Source of the DNA: Ceratotherium simum simum | Lineage: Eukaryota; Chordata; Mammalia; Perissodactyla; Rhinocerotidae | Assembly: GCF_000283155.1 (NCBI RefSeq) | Contig: NW_004454182.1 | Span: forward strand, 7,520,962-7,584,961 | Reading direction: 5' to 3' | Length of the DNA stretch: 64,000 nt | Shown: piece after piece, positions 12,436 to 24,216 of the stretch | Layout of the letters: every line of letters begins with the position of its first letter | How positions within the stretch are numbered: position 1 is the stretch's first letter | Notes under the pieces: generated by a model | The model's input: the letters and a program-made list of their open reading frames with translations, nothing else | Told to the model about the DNA's origin: nothing | The model's database searches: none | Position numbers and translations under genes: made by a program

Positions 12436-12660
12436 CAAGAGTTGGCAAACTGTGGCCTGCAGACTGAGTGTGGCCCACTATTTGTTTTTGTAAATAAAGT
12501 TTTATTGGAACACAGCCATGCCTATTTGCTTACGTATTGTCTTTGGCTCCTTATGCTATAGTTAACAGAGTTGCATAGTTGCAACTCGGAGATCATAGGA
12601 CTCACAAAGCCTAAGTTAGTTACTGTCTGGCTCTTTATAGAAAAAGTTTGCCAACCACTG
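12436..12660. mobile_element. hAT-superfamily (Charlie-type) MITE
   Basis: The 225-bp element has terminal inverted repeats caagagttggcaaact and agtttgccaaccactg, and an internal text (tttttgtaaataaagttttattggaacacagcc) that I recognise from a common Charlie-like element. The flanks gtctaggg (12428-12435) and gtttagtg (12661-12668) match at 6 of 8 bases, fitting an eroded 8-bp hAT target-site duplication. No transposase is encoded. Confidence 0.75.
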
Positions 12661-15335
12661 GTTTAGTGCATGGTGGTAATTATTTAAAACTTTTTTCAGC
12701 AATAGCTCCATATTTTAAACAGGATTTCATAAAATATGAAATTTTGTTTCCTGCCTGCCTTTCTTCTTTCTTCCTTCCTTACCTCCCTTCCTCCTCTCTT
12801 CCTTTGATTTTCTATTTCTTTTGCTGTCATCTGAGCTACTTCAGACAAAACAATTTAGAAAACTTAATACTGTTCAAATTCTGCTTGAAAAATATATTTT
12901 CAATGACAATGCTAAAACTCTGGAGGGATTTAAATATATTTATATTTTTTGTTCTTTAAAGGAAATATTTGAAAATAAAGTTTTGAAGTCTAACTGAATA
13001 TTATTAAATATTAATTAAATAAATATTAAAATATTTGAACTCATATTTAGTTGCATATGTTTTAAATAAAAAGAATAGTCTAGATTTTAGCCTCTATTCC
13101 TGTTTTGGACATCTATATTCTAAAGAAAGTTTTTAGTGAAAAGTCTTCTAGTAAAAATGTCTGATGTACCAAAACTTAAACCCTTTTATAACCTTTCTAT
13201 ATTGGTAGAATTTTTGAAAACAGCTTCTATATACTAGTTTTCATTGAAGAAACAAGAATTTTTTTAAAGGTTTAAAAAGAATAAATACTTGCTTCTCAGC
13301 CTTCTAAGTAGGTACTCATCCATCCATCCAGAATGATCATATAGATTGAACTAGTACTTGTTAAGTTGTTCCAGTTGGATCTTCGTAGGGGAGAGCTGAC
13401 CCTCAGGGACATAGAGTTAGACCTATAAGCCCTGCTTATGGGGTTGAAGTTGACTTTCGAGTTTTCTGGAGACTGTTAACATTATATGCACCGTGTTCTG
13501 TCTCCAATTCAACCCCTCACATCAGTTCTTACTGAATTCTCTCTCGTCAATATTCTTCACAACCAAGAAGAAATAATCCAAAGAAGTCCATTAAAAGTTT
13601 TCAATCTAATATGCTTAACATATAGAACATATACATGTGCTCTCTGTTCCGAGACTTGGCAGATTTGCAGGATTAAAGCAATATATAAGTCTAAGTAACA
13701 TCCCATTGTCGTGTAGTATTTTTAAATATCTGTTTTTGCTTTGGAAGATGTAAAGGTGGGGAAAAGAAGAGAGGTCAGGTTTCAGCCCTATTTGGATATA
13801 AAGCTTATCTTTGATCTTTAAGCCCTCAAAATCCAAATTCATGATGAACTTTGGGAATAGAATCTGGAAGTGATGGAATATGCAGACATTGAAAATATCC
13901 ATCACAGCCATCTCTTTTTCGGGTGAGCCCTACAGATTTCTAGTGGAACCCTGGATTTCATAGAAAATTGAAAATATCAGTCATAATACTAGGGCTTAAT
14001 CATAAAATAATAATCATAAATATCAGTGACTTTCAGTTAAAAACTGAAAACTCACAGGTAGAAGTATGGAAAATGGATTGGACAGGGAATGTTTCTAGTG
14101 TTTTTTTTTTTTAATTAGACATTATTTGATTGATATACTTAGAAATCCAAGACATAAAAATTTTAGATGTAAATTCTTTATGGAAACTCTTTCTTATTCC
14201 TTCATTTAGGAACAGTCAGAGAGCTTATTCTTAATGGTAAGTAAACATGATTACATTGTAGTCATGATTCTGTGTAGTTTTATAAGTTTTCTAAGAACAT
14301 CAAGGCCTACAATCAGCAAATTCCATAATACAGTTAAATTTTTGTTTTATAGTAATAGCTATTTTTATGAATTACACCTCAGCTTTTCTTTATTAGAACA
14401 GCAGAGTAAACTGGTCCATCATGAATTGTTATAAATGAGCCTTACCATTTTTTGAAAAACTTCTTTCTGTTAAAATATTGATAGACAGTATGCTACCATG
14501 TAAGATATAGTCAGTTTTAAATATGAGTTTATCTGGATTGCTGTGCCACAAAACTCCAGGGGGTGTCATTTGTGGGACTGCAGTGTAAATAGTGTCTCGT
14601 GTTGGGAATTGTAGTCTGTGTGAATGGCGCCCCCGAAGTTGTTTGGCAGAAGCCCATGGTTGTTAGGGCGTAGAAGCTCTTTTAAGTTGCTTCTCTTATG
14701 TGCAAGCATTTTCTGTTTTATGATGGCTCTCAAGAATTGTATATATATGGTTTGGGTTATATCATTAATTCAATTGGAATTCATTTTTATTTTGTGCAGA
14801 AACTATCATGAAATTTTCTAAAAGTTTGTTATTATACCAGCCTTGAAATCATTTGCATAAAAACTAATGTTCATTTCTCAAGAGTAGAGCCTTAGACTAA
14901 AAGGAAACCATGCAGCTCAAAAATTAAATAATTATATTAAACAATACATTATTTACGAGCAATGTTACCTTTTCTGCCTTGATCACTAAGGATGCCTTCT
15001 GAAGATGGTAACACCAGTGGGTGTGTATGTTACATCATATCGTGGACTCTCTACCCTGAGAACTCCAGGCCATTTCTAATGCTTTCATATCTGACTTTTG
15101 TAGTTTTGTAAAGATTGGGGGAGCCTAAATTTCTCAGCTTACCCGGCTGTTCTAGGTTGCTACACAGCGTTCTTTGAAGGTAATCTGGGTTTCCATGGGT
15201 CCTGACCCAAAGTTGAGACTAATAGCTAATATTTATTGAGCATTCATTGTGTGTCAGGCACTGTTCTACATACATTAAATTCATTGAAACTGACAGCAAC
15301 CCTATGAGGGTAGGTACGATTATTATCCACATTTT

Positions 15336-15592
15336 TTTTTTGCAGGGAAAGATTCACCCTGAGCTAACATTTGTTGCCAATCTTCCTCTGTTTTTTTTTC
15401 CCCCCTCCCAAAGCCCCAGTACATGGTTGTATATCCTAGTTGTAAGTCCTTCTAGTTCTTCTATGTGAGCCGCCGCCACAGCATGGCAACTGACAGACAG
15501 GTGGTATGGTTCTGCAACTGGGAAACGAACCCCAGGCCGTCGAAGCAGTAAGAGTGCTGAACTTTAACCCCTAGGCCATCAGGGCTGGCTCT
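15336..15592 (-). repeat. ERE-type SINE inserted in a MIR
   Basis: This copy carries the acaactat-type tail module (ccaaagccccagtacatggttgtat on the plus strand) and one gagctaacat module. It then has the cagcatggcaactgacagac middle and a head ending cagggctggct. The duplication attatccacatttt (15322-15335) / attatctacatttt (15593-15606) flanks it within the host MIR. Confidence 0.92.
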
Positions 15593-15663
15593 ATTATCTA
15601 CATTTTGATGACAGTAAGTAGAGGCTCAGAGAGGTTAAGTAAGTTGCCTAAGGTGATACCAGC

Positions 15664-16080
15664 TGTACTAGTTTTCTAGAGCAGCCATAACAAAGTACAG
15701 GTGGCTTAAACAACAGAAATTTATTTTCTTACAGTTCTGGAGACTAGAAGTCCAAAACCAAGGTATCAGCAGAGTTGATTGGTTCCCTCTGAGGGCTGTG
15801 AGGGGAGAATCTGTTCCAGGCCTCTGTCCTTGGCTAGTAGATAGCTGTCTTCTGCCCACATCTCCTCAGATTGTCTTCTCTCTATACGTGTCTCTATTTC
15901 CAAATTTCCCCTTTTTAGAAGGGCACCAGTCGTATTCGATTAGGGCCTACCCTAATGACCTCATTTTAACTTGATTATCTCTATGAAGACCCTGTCTCCA
16001 AATAAGGTCACATTTTGAGGTACTGGGGTTTAGGACTTGGACATATGAAAGGGGGGGTGGCATAATTCAACCCATAATAT
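15664..16080 (-). mobile_element. MaLR (MLT1-like) solo LTR inserted in a MIR
   Basis: The sequence reads as an MLT1-like LTR in reverse: agagcagccataacaaagtac, aacaacagaaatttattttc, acagttctggagactagaagtcc, agggcctaccctaatgacctcattttaac and the terminal cataattcaacccataat. A 5-bp repeat cagct at 15660-15664 and 16081-16085 fits the 5-bp duplication of ERVL/MaLR elements. No internal coding region is attached. Confidence 0.72.
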
Positions 16081-17136
16081 CAGCTAACAGCGATGGAGCT
16101 GGGATTGAATCCAGCAGTCTGGCCCTGGAGCCCAAGCTTTCAGTCTCCACTGAAATTACCATTTTTGTGGGTCAGATATGGTTGAATATTGGCACTATGA
16201 TTCATCCTGACCTATTTACGAATTATGTCATTCAGGCCAATCTTATAAATATTATCATCATCAATGTGCTTGGAATTGAGGGATGGAGAATACCGAAGAA
16301 ATACAGCAAATGCACTACAGCCTGGAGAACTGATACTCTCTTAAGAATGTATATTCTTAATTCTCTCTCTTAAGGTAGACAAGGCCTAAAGATGCACACA
16401 ATGCCCTTTGGAAACAATATCAGTCCCTGTACAAAGGAGTATCTATGATTTTCTTCTGGAATTTCTATTCATTGCAGTTTTGGGCTCAGGGACCAGACAG
16501 ATGTAGAGCATCTAAGCTTTCACTAGTGTATTTATTAGGGCTTGCTGGTTTCCAATTAGAAAAACCACCTCCATCTTGCTGACATGCCAAGAAGGAGAAA
16601 GTTCTCACCTGAATTTCACCAGTGCTGTAATCACTTTCAAAATTGAAGGTAATGATTTCAAAATTGGAAGGTACATCATAAACAAGGGTGAATTCTCATT
16701 GCCCTTTTATATAATGTATAAAGTTAAGTTGATTAGGTAAACTTAATCTTAAAAAATGAGTGTATAGAGTAGCTCTAAGTATATATGGTAGCCTCTATAT
16801 TTTAGGTTAGTTTTTCAATACCAAGATGCCTATTTCAGCCCTTTTTTGTAAATTTATATCATATCATGTAAAACTTTTTTTGTTTTTCCTTCATTTAAAA
16901 ATATTCTGTCTTTAATGATTCAGTTCAGTAAGGATTTGTAACAACATTAGCAGTCTACCTCCATCTAACTTCCGTCTCTTCCCAGCTTTTATATTTTCCC
17001 ACTCTATTGGTAGTAATAGTCATAAGAGTTATCAGCGAAAACTAGGATTCACACTAAACTTAATGAATGCCTTTGAATCCAGCTTACTTGCTTTATGATA
17101 ATACTTTGAAGCTTGGCAAAGTTAATAGGATTCTGT

Positions 17137-17492
17137 CTTAGTCAGTCTGGGCTGCTGTAACAAAATACCATAGACTGGGTAGTTTGACAAGACATTTATT
17201 TCTCACAATTCTGGAAGCTGGGAAGTTCAAGATCAAGGCACCCACAGATTTGGTGTCTGGAGAGAGCCCTCTTCCTGGTTTACAGACAGCCGTACCCTCA
17301 CGTCACAGAGATAGAGGGCTCTGGTCTCTTCCGCTTCTTTATAAGGGCACAGCATGGGGGCTCTACCCTCATGACTTCATCTAAATCTAATCACCTCCCA
17401 AAGACCCCACCTCTGACTACAATCACATTGGGTGTTAGGGCTTGAACATATGAATCATGGTGGGGCCGCAAACGTTAGGTCCATAGCAGATT
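17137..17492 (-). mobile_element. MLT1 (MaLR) solo LTR just upstream of the giant STOX2 exon
   Basis: The order gtcttagtcagtctgggctgctgtaac, aaaataccatagactgggtag, atttatttctcacaattctgg, ataagggcacagcatgggggc, atctaatcacctcccaaag and gggcttgaacatatgaatcatgg is an MLT1 LTR in reverse. Its right end is only about 65 bp from the splice acceptor of the exon at 17558. The intervening segment contains the branch-point and polypyrimidine region. Confidence 0.82.
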
Positions 17493-17557
17493 CCGAAAAA
17501 TCAAGATCAATAACATCTTCCCTCTTCATTCTCACAAATGTGTTCTTTTGGTTTTAG

Positions 17558-19823
17558 GTGTTCCCACCCCAAGCCAGGAAATTCTACGGCACACACTGAA
17601 CACGCTGGTTCGGGAGAGGAAAATCTACCCGACACCAGACGGCTATTTCATCGTGACCCCACAGACTTATTTCATAACTCCTTCCCTCATAAGAACTAAC
17701 AGTAAATGGTACCATTTGGATGAGAGGATACCTGACAGGTCTCAGTGTACCTCTCCACAGCCTGGAACCATAACGCCCTCTGCCTCAGGCTGCGTCAGGG
17801 AAAGAACATTACCCAGAAACCACTGCGACTCTTGCCACTGCTGCAGAGAAGACATGCACAGCATGCATGCGTCAACTCTGCAGAGGAAACCTGCCAAGGA
17901 CTGCAAAGACCCTTATTGCCCTCCTTCACTCTGCCAGGTGCCACCCACTGAAAAAAGCAAAAGTACTATAAATTTTTCTTATAAGACAGAAACTCTCTCA
18001 AAACCTAAAGATAGTGAAAAGCAGTCCAAAAAATTCGGGCTCAAGTTATTCCGGCTAAGTTTTAAAAAAGACAAGACCAAACAGCTAGCCAATTTTTCTG
18101 CCCAGTTTCCTCCTGAGGAGTGGCCCCTGCGAGATGAGGACACGCCAACGACTATCCCTAGGGAAGTGGAAATGGAAATCATTCGGCGGATTAACCCAGA
18201 CTTGACCGTGGAAAATGTCATGAGGCACACTGCACTGATGAAGAAACTTGAAGAAGAGAAAGCGCATAGGAGTAAAGCAGGGTCCTCTGCCCATCACAGC
18301 GGAAGAAGTAAAAAGAGTAGGACTCATCGAAAGTCCCATGGGAAGTCTCGGTCACACAGCAAGACGCGTGTGTCTAAAGGAGACCCGTCAGATGGCTCTC
18401 ACCTGGATATCCCAGGTGAGAGAGAGTATGATTTTTGTGATCCTCTTACCAGGGCCCCCAGGGAGGGCTGCTTCATCATTGAACACAAAGGAGATAACTT
18501 CATCATGCACAGCAACACGAACGTGATCGAGTCTCATTTCCCCATGACGCCAGAATGGGATGTGTCTGGGGAATTGGCCAAAAGGAGAACTGAGATGCCT
18601 TTTCCTGAACCTTCCAGGGGCAGCTCCCACTCAAAAGTGCACCGAAGCCACAGCCATACCCAGGACCGAAGGTCCAGGAATGAAAGATCCAACAAAGCCA
18701 AGGAGAGATCCAGATCCATGGATAACTCCAAAGGCCCTCTGGGTGCTTCTTCCCTGGGGACGCCTGAAGACCTGGCTGAAGGCTGTAGCCAAGATGACCA
18801 AACCCCTAGCCAATCCTACATTGACGACAGTACTTTAAGGCCAGCCCAGGCTGTCGGTCATCAAAGGGCTCACATTTCATCCACAAGCTATAAAGAAGTG
18901 TGTATTCCAGAAATAGTCAGTGGCAGCAAGGAACCTTCCAGTGCTTGTAGTCTTTTGGATCCAGGCAAACCGCCCGAGAGTTTGCCATCCTATGGTGAAC
19001 TCAACTCTTGTCCAACAAAAACAGCTGCAGATGACTATTTCCAGTGCAACACCTCCAGTGAGACAGTGCTCACAGCGCCGTCCCCTCTGGGAAAGAATAA
19101 AGAGGACCATGACACTCTGGCCCTGGCAGAAGGAGTAAAGAAGCTGCCTCTGTCTGATAGACAGGGCCCACATTCCTCCAGGGAGCCTGTAGGGCACAAG
19201 GAGGAGTCACCACAAGGGCCAGGTGGGGGCCCAGCCCCTTCGGGGGCAGTGGCTGAAGGGATTGCCAATGGACGACTCATCCAGCATCACAACGCTGAGC
19301 CCAGCAGCCTGGACAAGAGGAAAGAGATATTCAGCAAAGACACACTGTTCAAACCTCTTCACAGCACCTTGTCTGTAAACAGCTATCACAAATCGAGCCT
19401 GTCCCTCCTCAAATCTCACGCGAAGACACCTGCCGACACGCTGCCAGGCCGATGCGAGAAACTGGAGCCGACCCTGGGGACCTCAGCAGCACAAGCCATG
19501 CCTGTGTCCCAGCGTCAGCAGGAGTCAGGGGGGAACCAGGAGGCCTCTTTTGACTATTACAACGTCTCTGATGATGATGACTCTGAGGAAGGGGCAAACA
19601 AAAACACAGAGGAAGAGAAGAACAGAGATGATGTAGGCACTATGCAGTGGCTCCTCGAGAGGGAGAAGGAAAGAGACTTGCAGAGGAAATTTGAGAAGAA
19701 CCTCACCCTCCTCGCCCCAAAAGAAATGGACAGCAGCAGCAACCAGAGAGCCACCCATTCAGCACGCCTCGACAGCATGGACAGCAGCAGCATCACTGTG
19801 GACAGTGGATTCAACTCCCCACG
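17558..19823 (+). CDS. STOX2: STOX2 giant coding exon: rest of winged helix and disordered body
   Basis: This 2266-bp exon encodes about 755 residues. It opens after gttcttttggttttag, finishes the split Gly codon, and completes the storkhead winged helix (VPTPSQEILRHTLNTLVRER, then KIYPTPDGYFIVTP). Next come a Cys-rich patch (CDSCHCC, 17824-17844), a conserved block with EEWPLRDEDTP and EVEMEIIRRINPDL, and two Ser/His/Arg/Lys-rich low-complexity tracts (about 18292-18380 and 18629-18716). A long Ser/Pro-rich region is followed by an acidic patch (SDDDDSEE, about 19567-19590) and a charged helix (LLEREKERDLQRKFEKNL). The exon ends two bases into an Arg codon at the donor acg|gtaggg. STOX2 is linked in the literature to placental and decidual biology; its biochemical activity is poorly known. 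The open frame extends ten bases into the intron upstream, which is not coding. Confidence 0.97.
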
Positions 19824-22800
19824 GTAGGGAGAGGCATCTCTCAGCACACACATACACCTACAGGGGCCTGGGGCTTTTTGCAGATAACTTGAAAATTTTC
19901 TGATTTCACAGTCTCAATTCTGTGAATGAGGGTTAAGAGTTGTGCGAGTTGTATTGTTAACAACCTGTTTCTGGCTTCTTTTTCAGGAATTGAAACAAAT
20001 GTTTCTGCAGCTGTAGAGATCACCAATCTGGACTGGTGGGTTGGCTCCTTCCCTCAAACTTGCATCAGTCCAATCTAACTAAGACCAACGTTTCCCAGTA
20101 TTTTTTCTTCTACGTTTATATTGCCACTGTGCTGATAAAGGAAAGGGTTTTTTAAGTCCTCCAAAAATAAGAACTTTTTGAGTACAATGAGTAGTCAGTG
20201 TGGGGGGGATAGGAGTTGGGAATAAATTGATTGATTTAAGGATGGAGGTCCCTCTAGTGAAAATATAACAGCAGATCTCAAAACCTTTCCAGTGGATCTA
20301 GAAGCTCATTCTCATTTTAATCCTGACTTTCTATGCAGCCCGCCCCCCACCCCCGCTCATATACCTTCCTCTCACCGCTCGCATGTCTAGAAATGGAACC
20401 CTGTTCCTCTCACAGAAAGATAGGGGCCTGTGCTCTGTTAGATCCAAGCATGTGCCAGCACCTTTCTTTCTCCTCCTGCAGAATTGATACAACCCATTTA
20501 GGCACTCTTATCATATTCCCTTCTTTTTAGTAGGTGCTGGTAACTCAGCGAAGGGTTGACAGTTGAGAGTATGTAATGCCCGTTGGTCACGCATGGAAGT
20601 GGTTCAGGAATTAAGAAAGCAAAAGAGAGTCTATGCAACTTCCTTTTTTCCTCCTTCACTCTTCCTTCTCATCAAAGAACAACTCGGGACCTAATTCTCC
20701 CTCTAAGTTCTACTCCAGATTGGTGACTCTGAGGTGCAGAAATACTATTGAGAGATTGACATTTCTCATTAGCTGTGATCCCCAAGATTTTATAATATTT
20801 ATAATTTTAACAAGTACCCAGATATGATTATGTATTTCATACATTTATTTTAGTTATTAAGAATTGAAATTCTGTTATGATCATTTCACTATATCTCTGG
20901 ATAATTTGGAGACAGAGCATCCCAAAATCAGAACTGGGAATTGTTAATCTGTTTATCCCGTATTAGGCCTTTGTTATTTCTTAAAGGGCAAGTTCTCGAT
21001 TATTATTTTTTTCTTTTTGTCATGTAACCTTTTTGACAAGTTAACACATGGTGTGGAAGTCCAGTGTCTAAACAGACCACAGAGATAGCACTCTGGTTAA
21101 AGTGGGTGGGAGATCAAGAGCCCCAGATCTCCTTGGCCATCCCATGAGGAGCCCTAAGTGACCTTAGGGAGCTGTGGCACTCAGTCTGAAAACTACTGGC
21201 CTATTAAGTGACTTTTCTGGGAAGTAATTTTGCTAAATGTTTTTCTATCCCAAATCAAATCTTAATTTATTTACCAGTTATTTTCTAGTCTTTTTCTATC
21301 TCTCTCTTCTACTCTTTTTCTGTCCTCTTGAATTCCTAGTAGTGGATGCCACATAAGCATAATTGAAGGTCTATAATCGATGGTAGAAGTTCAGAACCAT
21401 CACTTATGGAAGGTTTGGTTTATTTGCCTGTACCTAATATTCTACTGTTTCTTATTATATAGGCTCTACCTGCCTAATGCCTTTCACACAGCAGTTTCCA
21501 ACCCTCACGCTACCCTCTGGCCTCTTGCCCTCCACAGAAGGAAAGCTACAATACTCCACAGATGGTTGCTAAGGAGATGTTGAGAGTCATTTAATGGGTT
21601 CTAATTCAAAAACCTACCACCGTGTAATATTGAAAGTTTTTTGTTTGTTTAGGGGCAAAGAAGCAGAAATATTCATGAAATAGCTGAACCAGTCTCTCCA
21701 CAGAATATATTTTATCTCTAAATTTGGGGGTGCAGAATATAAAATTTATGAATGGGATTATTTCTTGAAATAAGTTTGTGTGCATTTCTTTAATAATGTA
21801 CATGAGGTTAAACGCTTTGTCCTGGTAGAAGGTAAAGGTCATTCTGAGGATACAGTCTTCATAATTAGCTGCATGTCTGTCCACTATTATTAGGTAGAAC
21901 TTTGTCTATAGGACTACTACGTAGATCACCCATAAATTTCATGCAGTTAGAGAATCTACATAACAAGTCCTAATTTTCCCCCTTTCGTATTTAATATCCT
22001 TTGGTTAGAAGCTAGGTGACAAACTTATTTTCTATACCTATTTTTAAAGTGTATTTTCTGTACACCTCAATAAATTCACTACATTGCCTTTCTAATGCAT
22101 GAGGATGATCTACGAAGGAGAATATTTGAGCTATAGGGAGTTTTGCTCTCCAGCATGAGGAGTATTTTAGCTAAATAGCATTATCATGCTGACACCTCTT
22201 CACTGCTGTGAGATACAGGAATCTTAAGTGGGCCATTTATTCAGATCTTTCAGTAAATAATTCACTGAGCAACTAAGATCCAGCCAAAAAAAAAGACCAA
22301 AAAGGGTGATCTCCACACTCCCAGCTTTCAGTGCTGGCGCAGAAGTCATGTTTAGCCACATTTCCAAAATTCTTCACTCCCTTTTCTTGGGAACTAGACG
22401 GTATTGAGAAGGAAAAAAGGTAGAAACTTAGACTATGCTATGAGATCTAATACTGGAAATGAAAAATCTTGACATGAAAAGCCTACTCTTCCAAATCTGA
22501 GGCCAAAAACTGGTTGAGAAACATAATATGAAAATCAGAGGGACCAAAGTCTGCCAAGGATGTGTCTGCTTAACGTGCTGCACGAGCATGTGCTGTCGAA
22601 GCATGGGGCCAAGGGAGACGTGCCGCGGGAGGGTGAACAACAGAGCGGCTTGGTTCAGTTCTTCTGCCCATAAAATCTTGAAATCTTATTTTTAAGGTTG
22701 CACTCCATTAGCTCTCTTTAAAAAAAGTAAGAACTTTTAAATTTGATGACTAATTTTTACTGCAAACACTCCATCTCCATTAACTTGTTTGTCATCATAG

Positions 22801-24216
22801 CCAAAGCCCTCAATATGAATGTCACACACTGTACTTGTTACAGCAATAATGAAATACATCCTTTGGAGAAACGGGAGTGCTGTATGTATTTATCACTATT
22901 AATATGTTGGCTATGCTCAAAGGTGGTCAGAGGCATCTTAGAGCACAGACAGCTCCCAACTTAGATGATCTGTTGCACTCGTGCATTTACAGCGCCTGCC
23001 ACAGTGCTGGTTTAAAAGTGGGTTCTTTGGGCCTTAAAATGCATTTTCCCATAGAAAAGATATCATTAGTAATGTATAGATTCCCAAGTCAACTCACAGT
23101 AGCTCCTTAATTCATTAGATGCCAGATGTACAATGGAAATAATTTACATTTGTCTAGCTTTTTAGTGTACAAATTCTTTATCGATGCATATTTCTTCTTC
23201 ACGGTCACTCCATGAGTAGGTGAATGGCATGAGTCTATCCAGTAGGGTGGATGTTTTGAGCATCATTATGGTTTCTTCAATCTCTTTGTAAGCTGATAAG
23301 TTTCTTATTACCATTTCGAGGACCTTGAACATGAAACCCATGTAGTTCCCATCAATCAGGCCAAGTAATCTTATTTCTGCTCTTACCCTACACATTTGAA
23401 ATGTTAAATGTTCTAAATCTCTTGGAGCAATAAAATAGATTCAAGTATTTCTGATGCAGAAAAATTAAAAGAGAAATCAAGATACTAAAGCCATTAAATC
23501 ACCTCTGTTCTATTAGAATCCTTTAAAAATAAAATATTTCTACCAAAGCAGCAATGGGGGCAGGGGGACGGGGTTGGGGTGGATAAATGTAAACATTACA
23601 AATGAATGGGGAAAATTTAAGATTCCTTATCTGAAAATATAATGTACTTTAAAGTGTTAAAATTTGAAACAGAGGTATGAAGTGTTTAAAAAGAATTTTA
23701 TTCCCATCAGAGTAGCAAATTAGCTGGTGCGTTGCTTGAAGTCCAAAGTCAAAAGCTGCTAGTCAAGAATGAAGAACAGAATCATTGGGGTAAAATTATT
23801 GCATTTACTCAGGACCAGTTTGATGTATATCAGTGAATTTCCAGCCTGAAATGAAATCATTACATATGTATATTTACACGTATTCTTTTTTAAAACTAAT
23901 AGGATAGCTAGCGATCCCATCAAAGTTTGAAGTAATTTCCTTGAATATGAAAGGAAGGTAAAGACATTTAAAGAGCATTTAGCTGTATAAAAACCCTTTA
24001 TTCAGTGCGCTGCTGATTATAACATGTCTTGTGAAAACTTTTGGAGCCCATGTCGGAGGAGCATGTGTGAATAATCAGGATGAGATAGTATGTATATGAC
24101 ATTGGGAACCGACAGAGGAAATGCATTAACTTACATCATTAGCTCTTCCTCTGGGGCTAAGTACATAATTATTTATGTTAAAAACAAAACAAAACAAAAC
24201 CTTTTTACTCTTTTAG
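19824..24216 (+). other. STOX2: Last STOX2 intron
   Basis: This 4393-bp intron runs from gtaggg to the acceptor cctttttactcttttag. It is unusually clean: I see no ERE, LTR or L1 in it, only AT-rich unique sequence. The first in-frame triplet after the exon's final Arg codon is TAG (19825-19827), so unspliced RNA would stop translation at the junction. Confidence 0.9.

Larger units (their letters stand above)
15215..16150 (-). repeat. MIR SINE split by two younger insertions
   Basis: MIR pieces are visible at about 15215-15335 (tattgagcattcattgtgtgtcaggcactg, caaccctatgaggg), 15593-15663 (tagaggctcagagaggttaagtaagttgcc) and 16081-16150 (gggattgaatccagcagtctggccctggagcc). They are in the correct order for one reverse-oriented MIR. 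An ERE (15336-15592) and a MaLR LTR (15664-16080) occupy the two gaps. Confidence 0.75.
9810..17557 (+). other. STOX2: STOX2 intron splitting the winged-helix domain
   Basis: This 7748-bp intron runs from gtaaca to the acceptor gttcttttggttttag. It contains EREs at 10224-10438, 11417-11622 and 15336-15592, MaLR LTRs near 11.0, 15.7 and 17.1 kb, a hAT MITE at 12436-12660 and a split MIR at about 15.2-16.15 kb. The stretches 10439-11036, 12669-15214 and 16151-17136 show only AT-rich, apparently unique sequence. A short (CTTC)-rich patch lies at about 12760-12805. Confidence 0.9.

Noticed and set aside
17548..17557. Extension of the large STOX2 frame upstream of the splice acceptor
   Set aside because: The first ten bases are intronic (…ttttag). 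The exon begins at 17558, where the split Gly codon joins the previous exon exactly.
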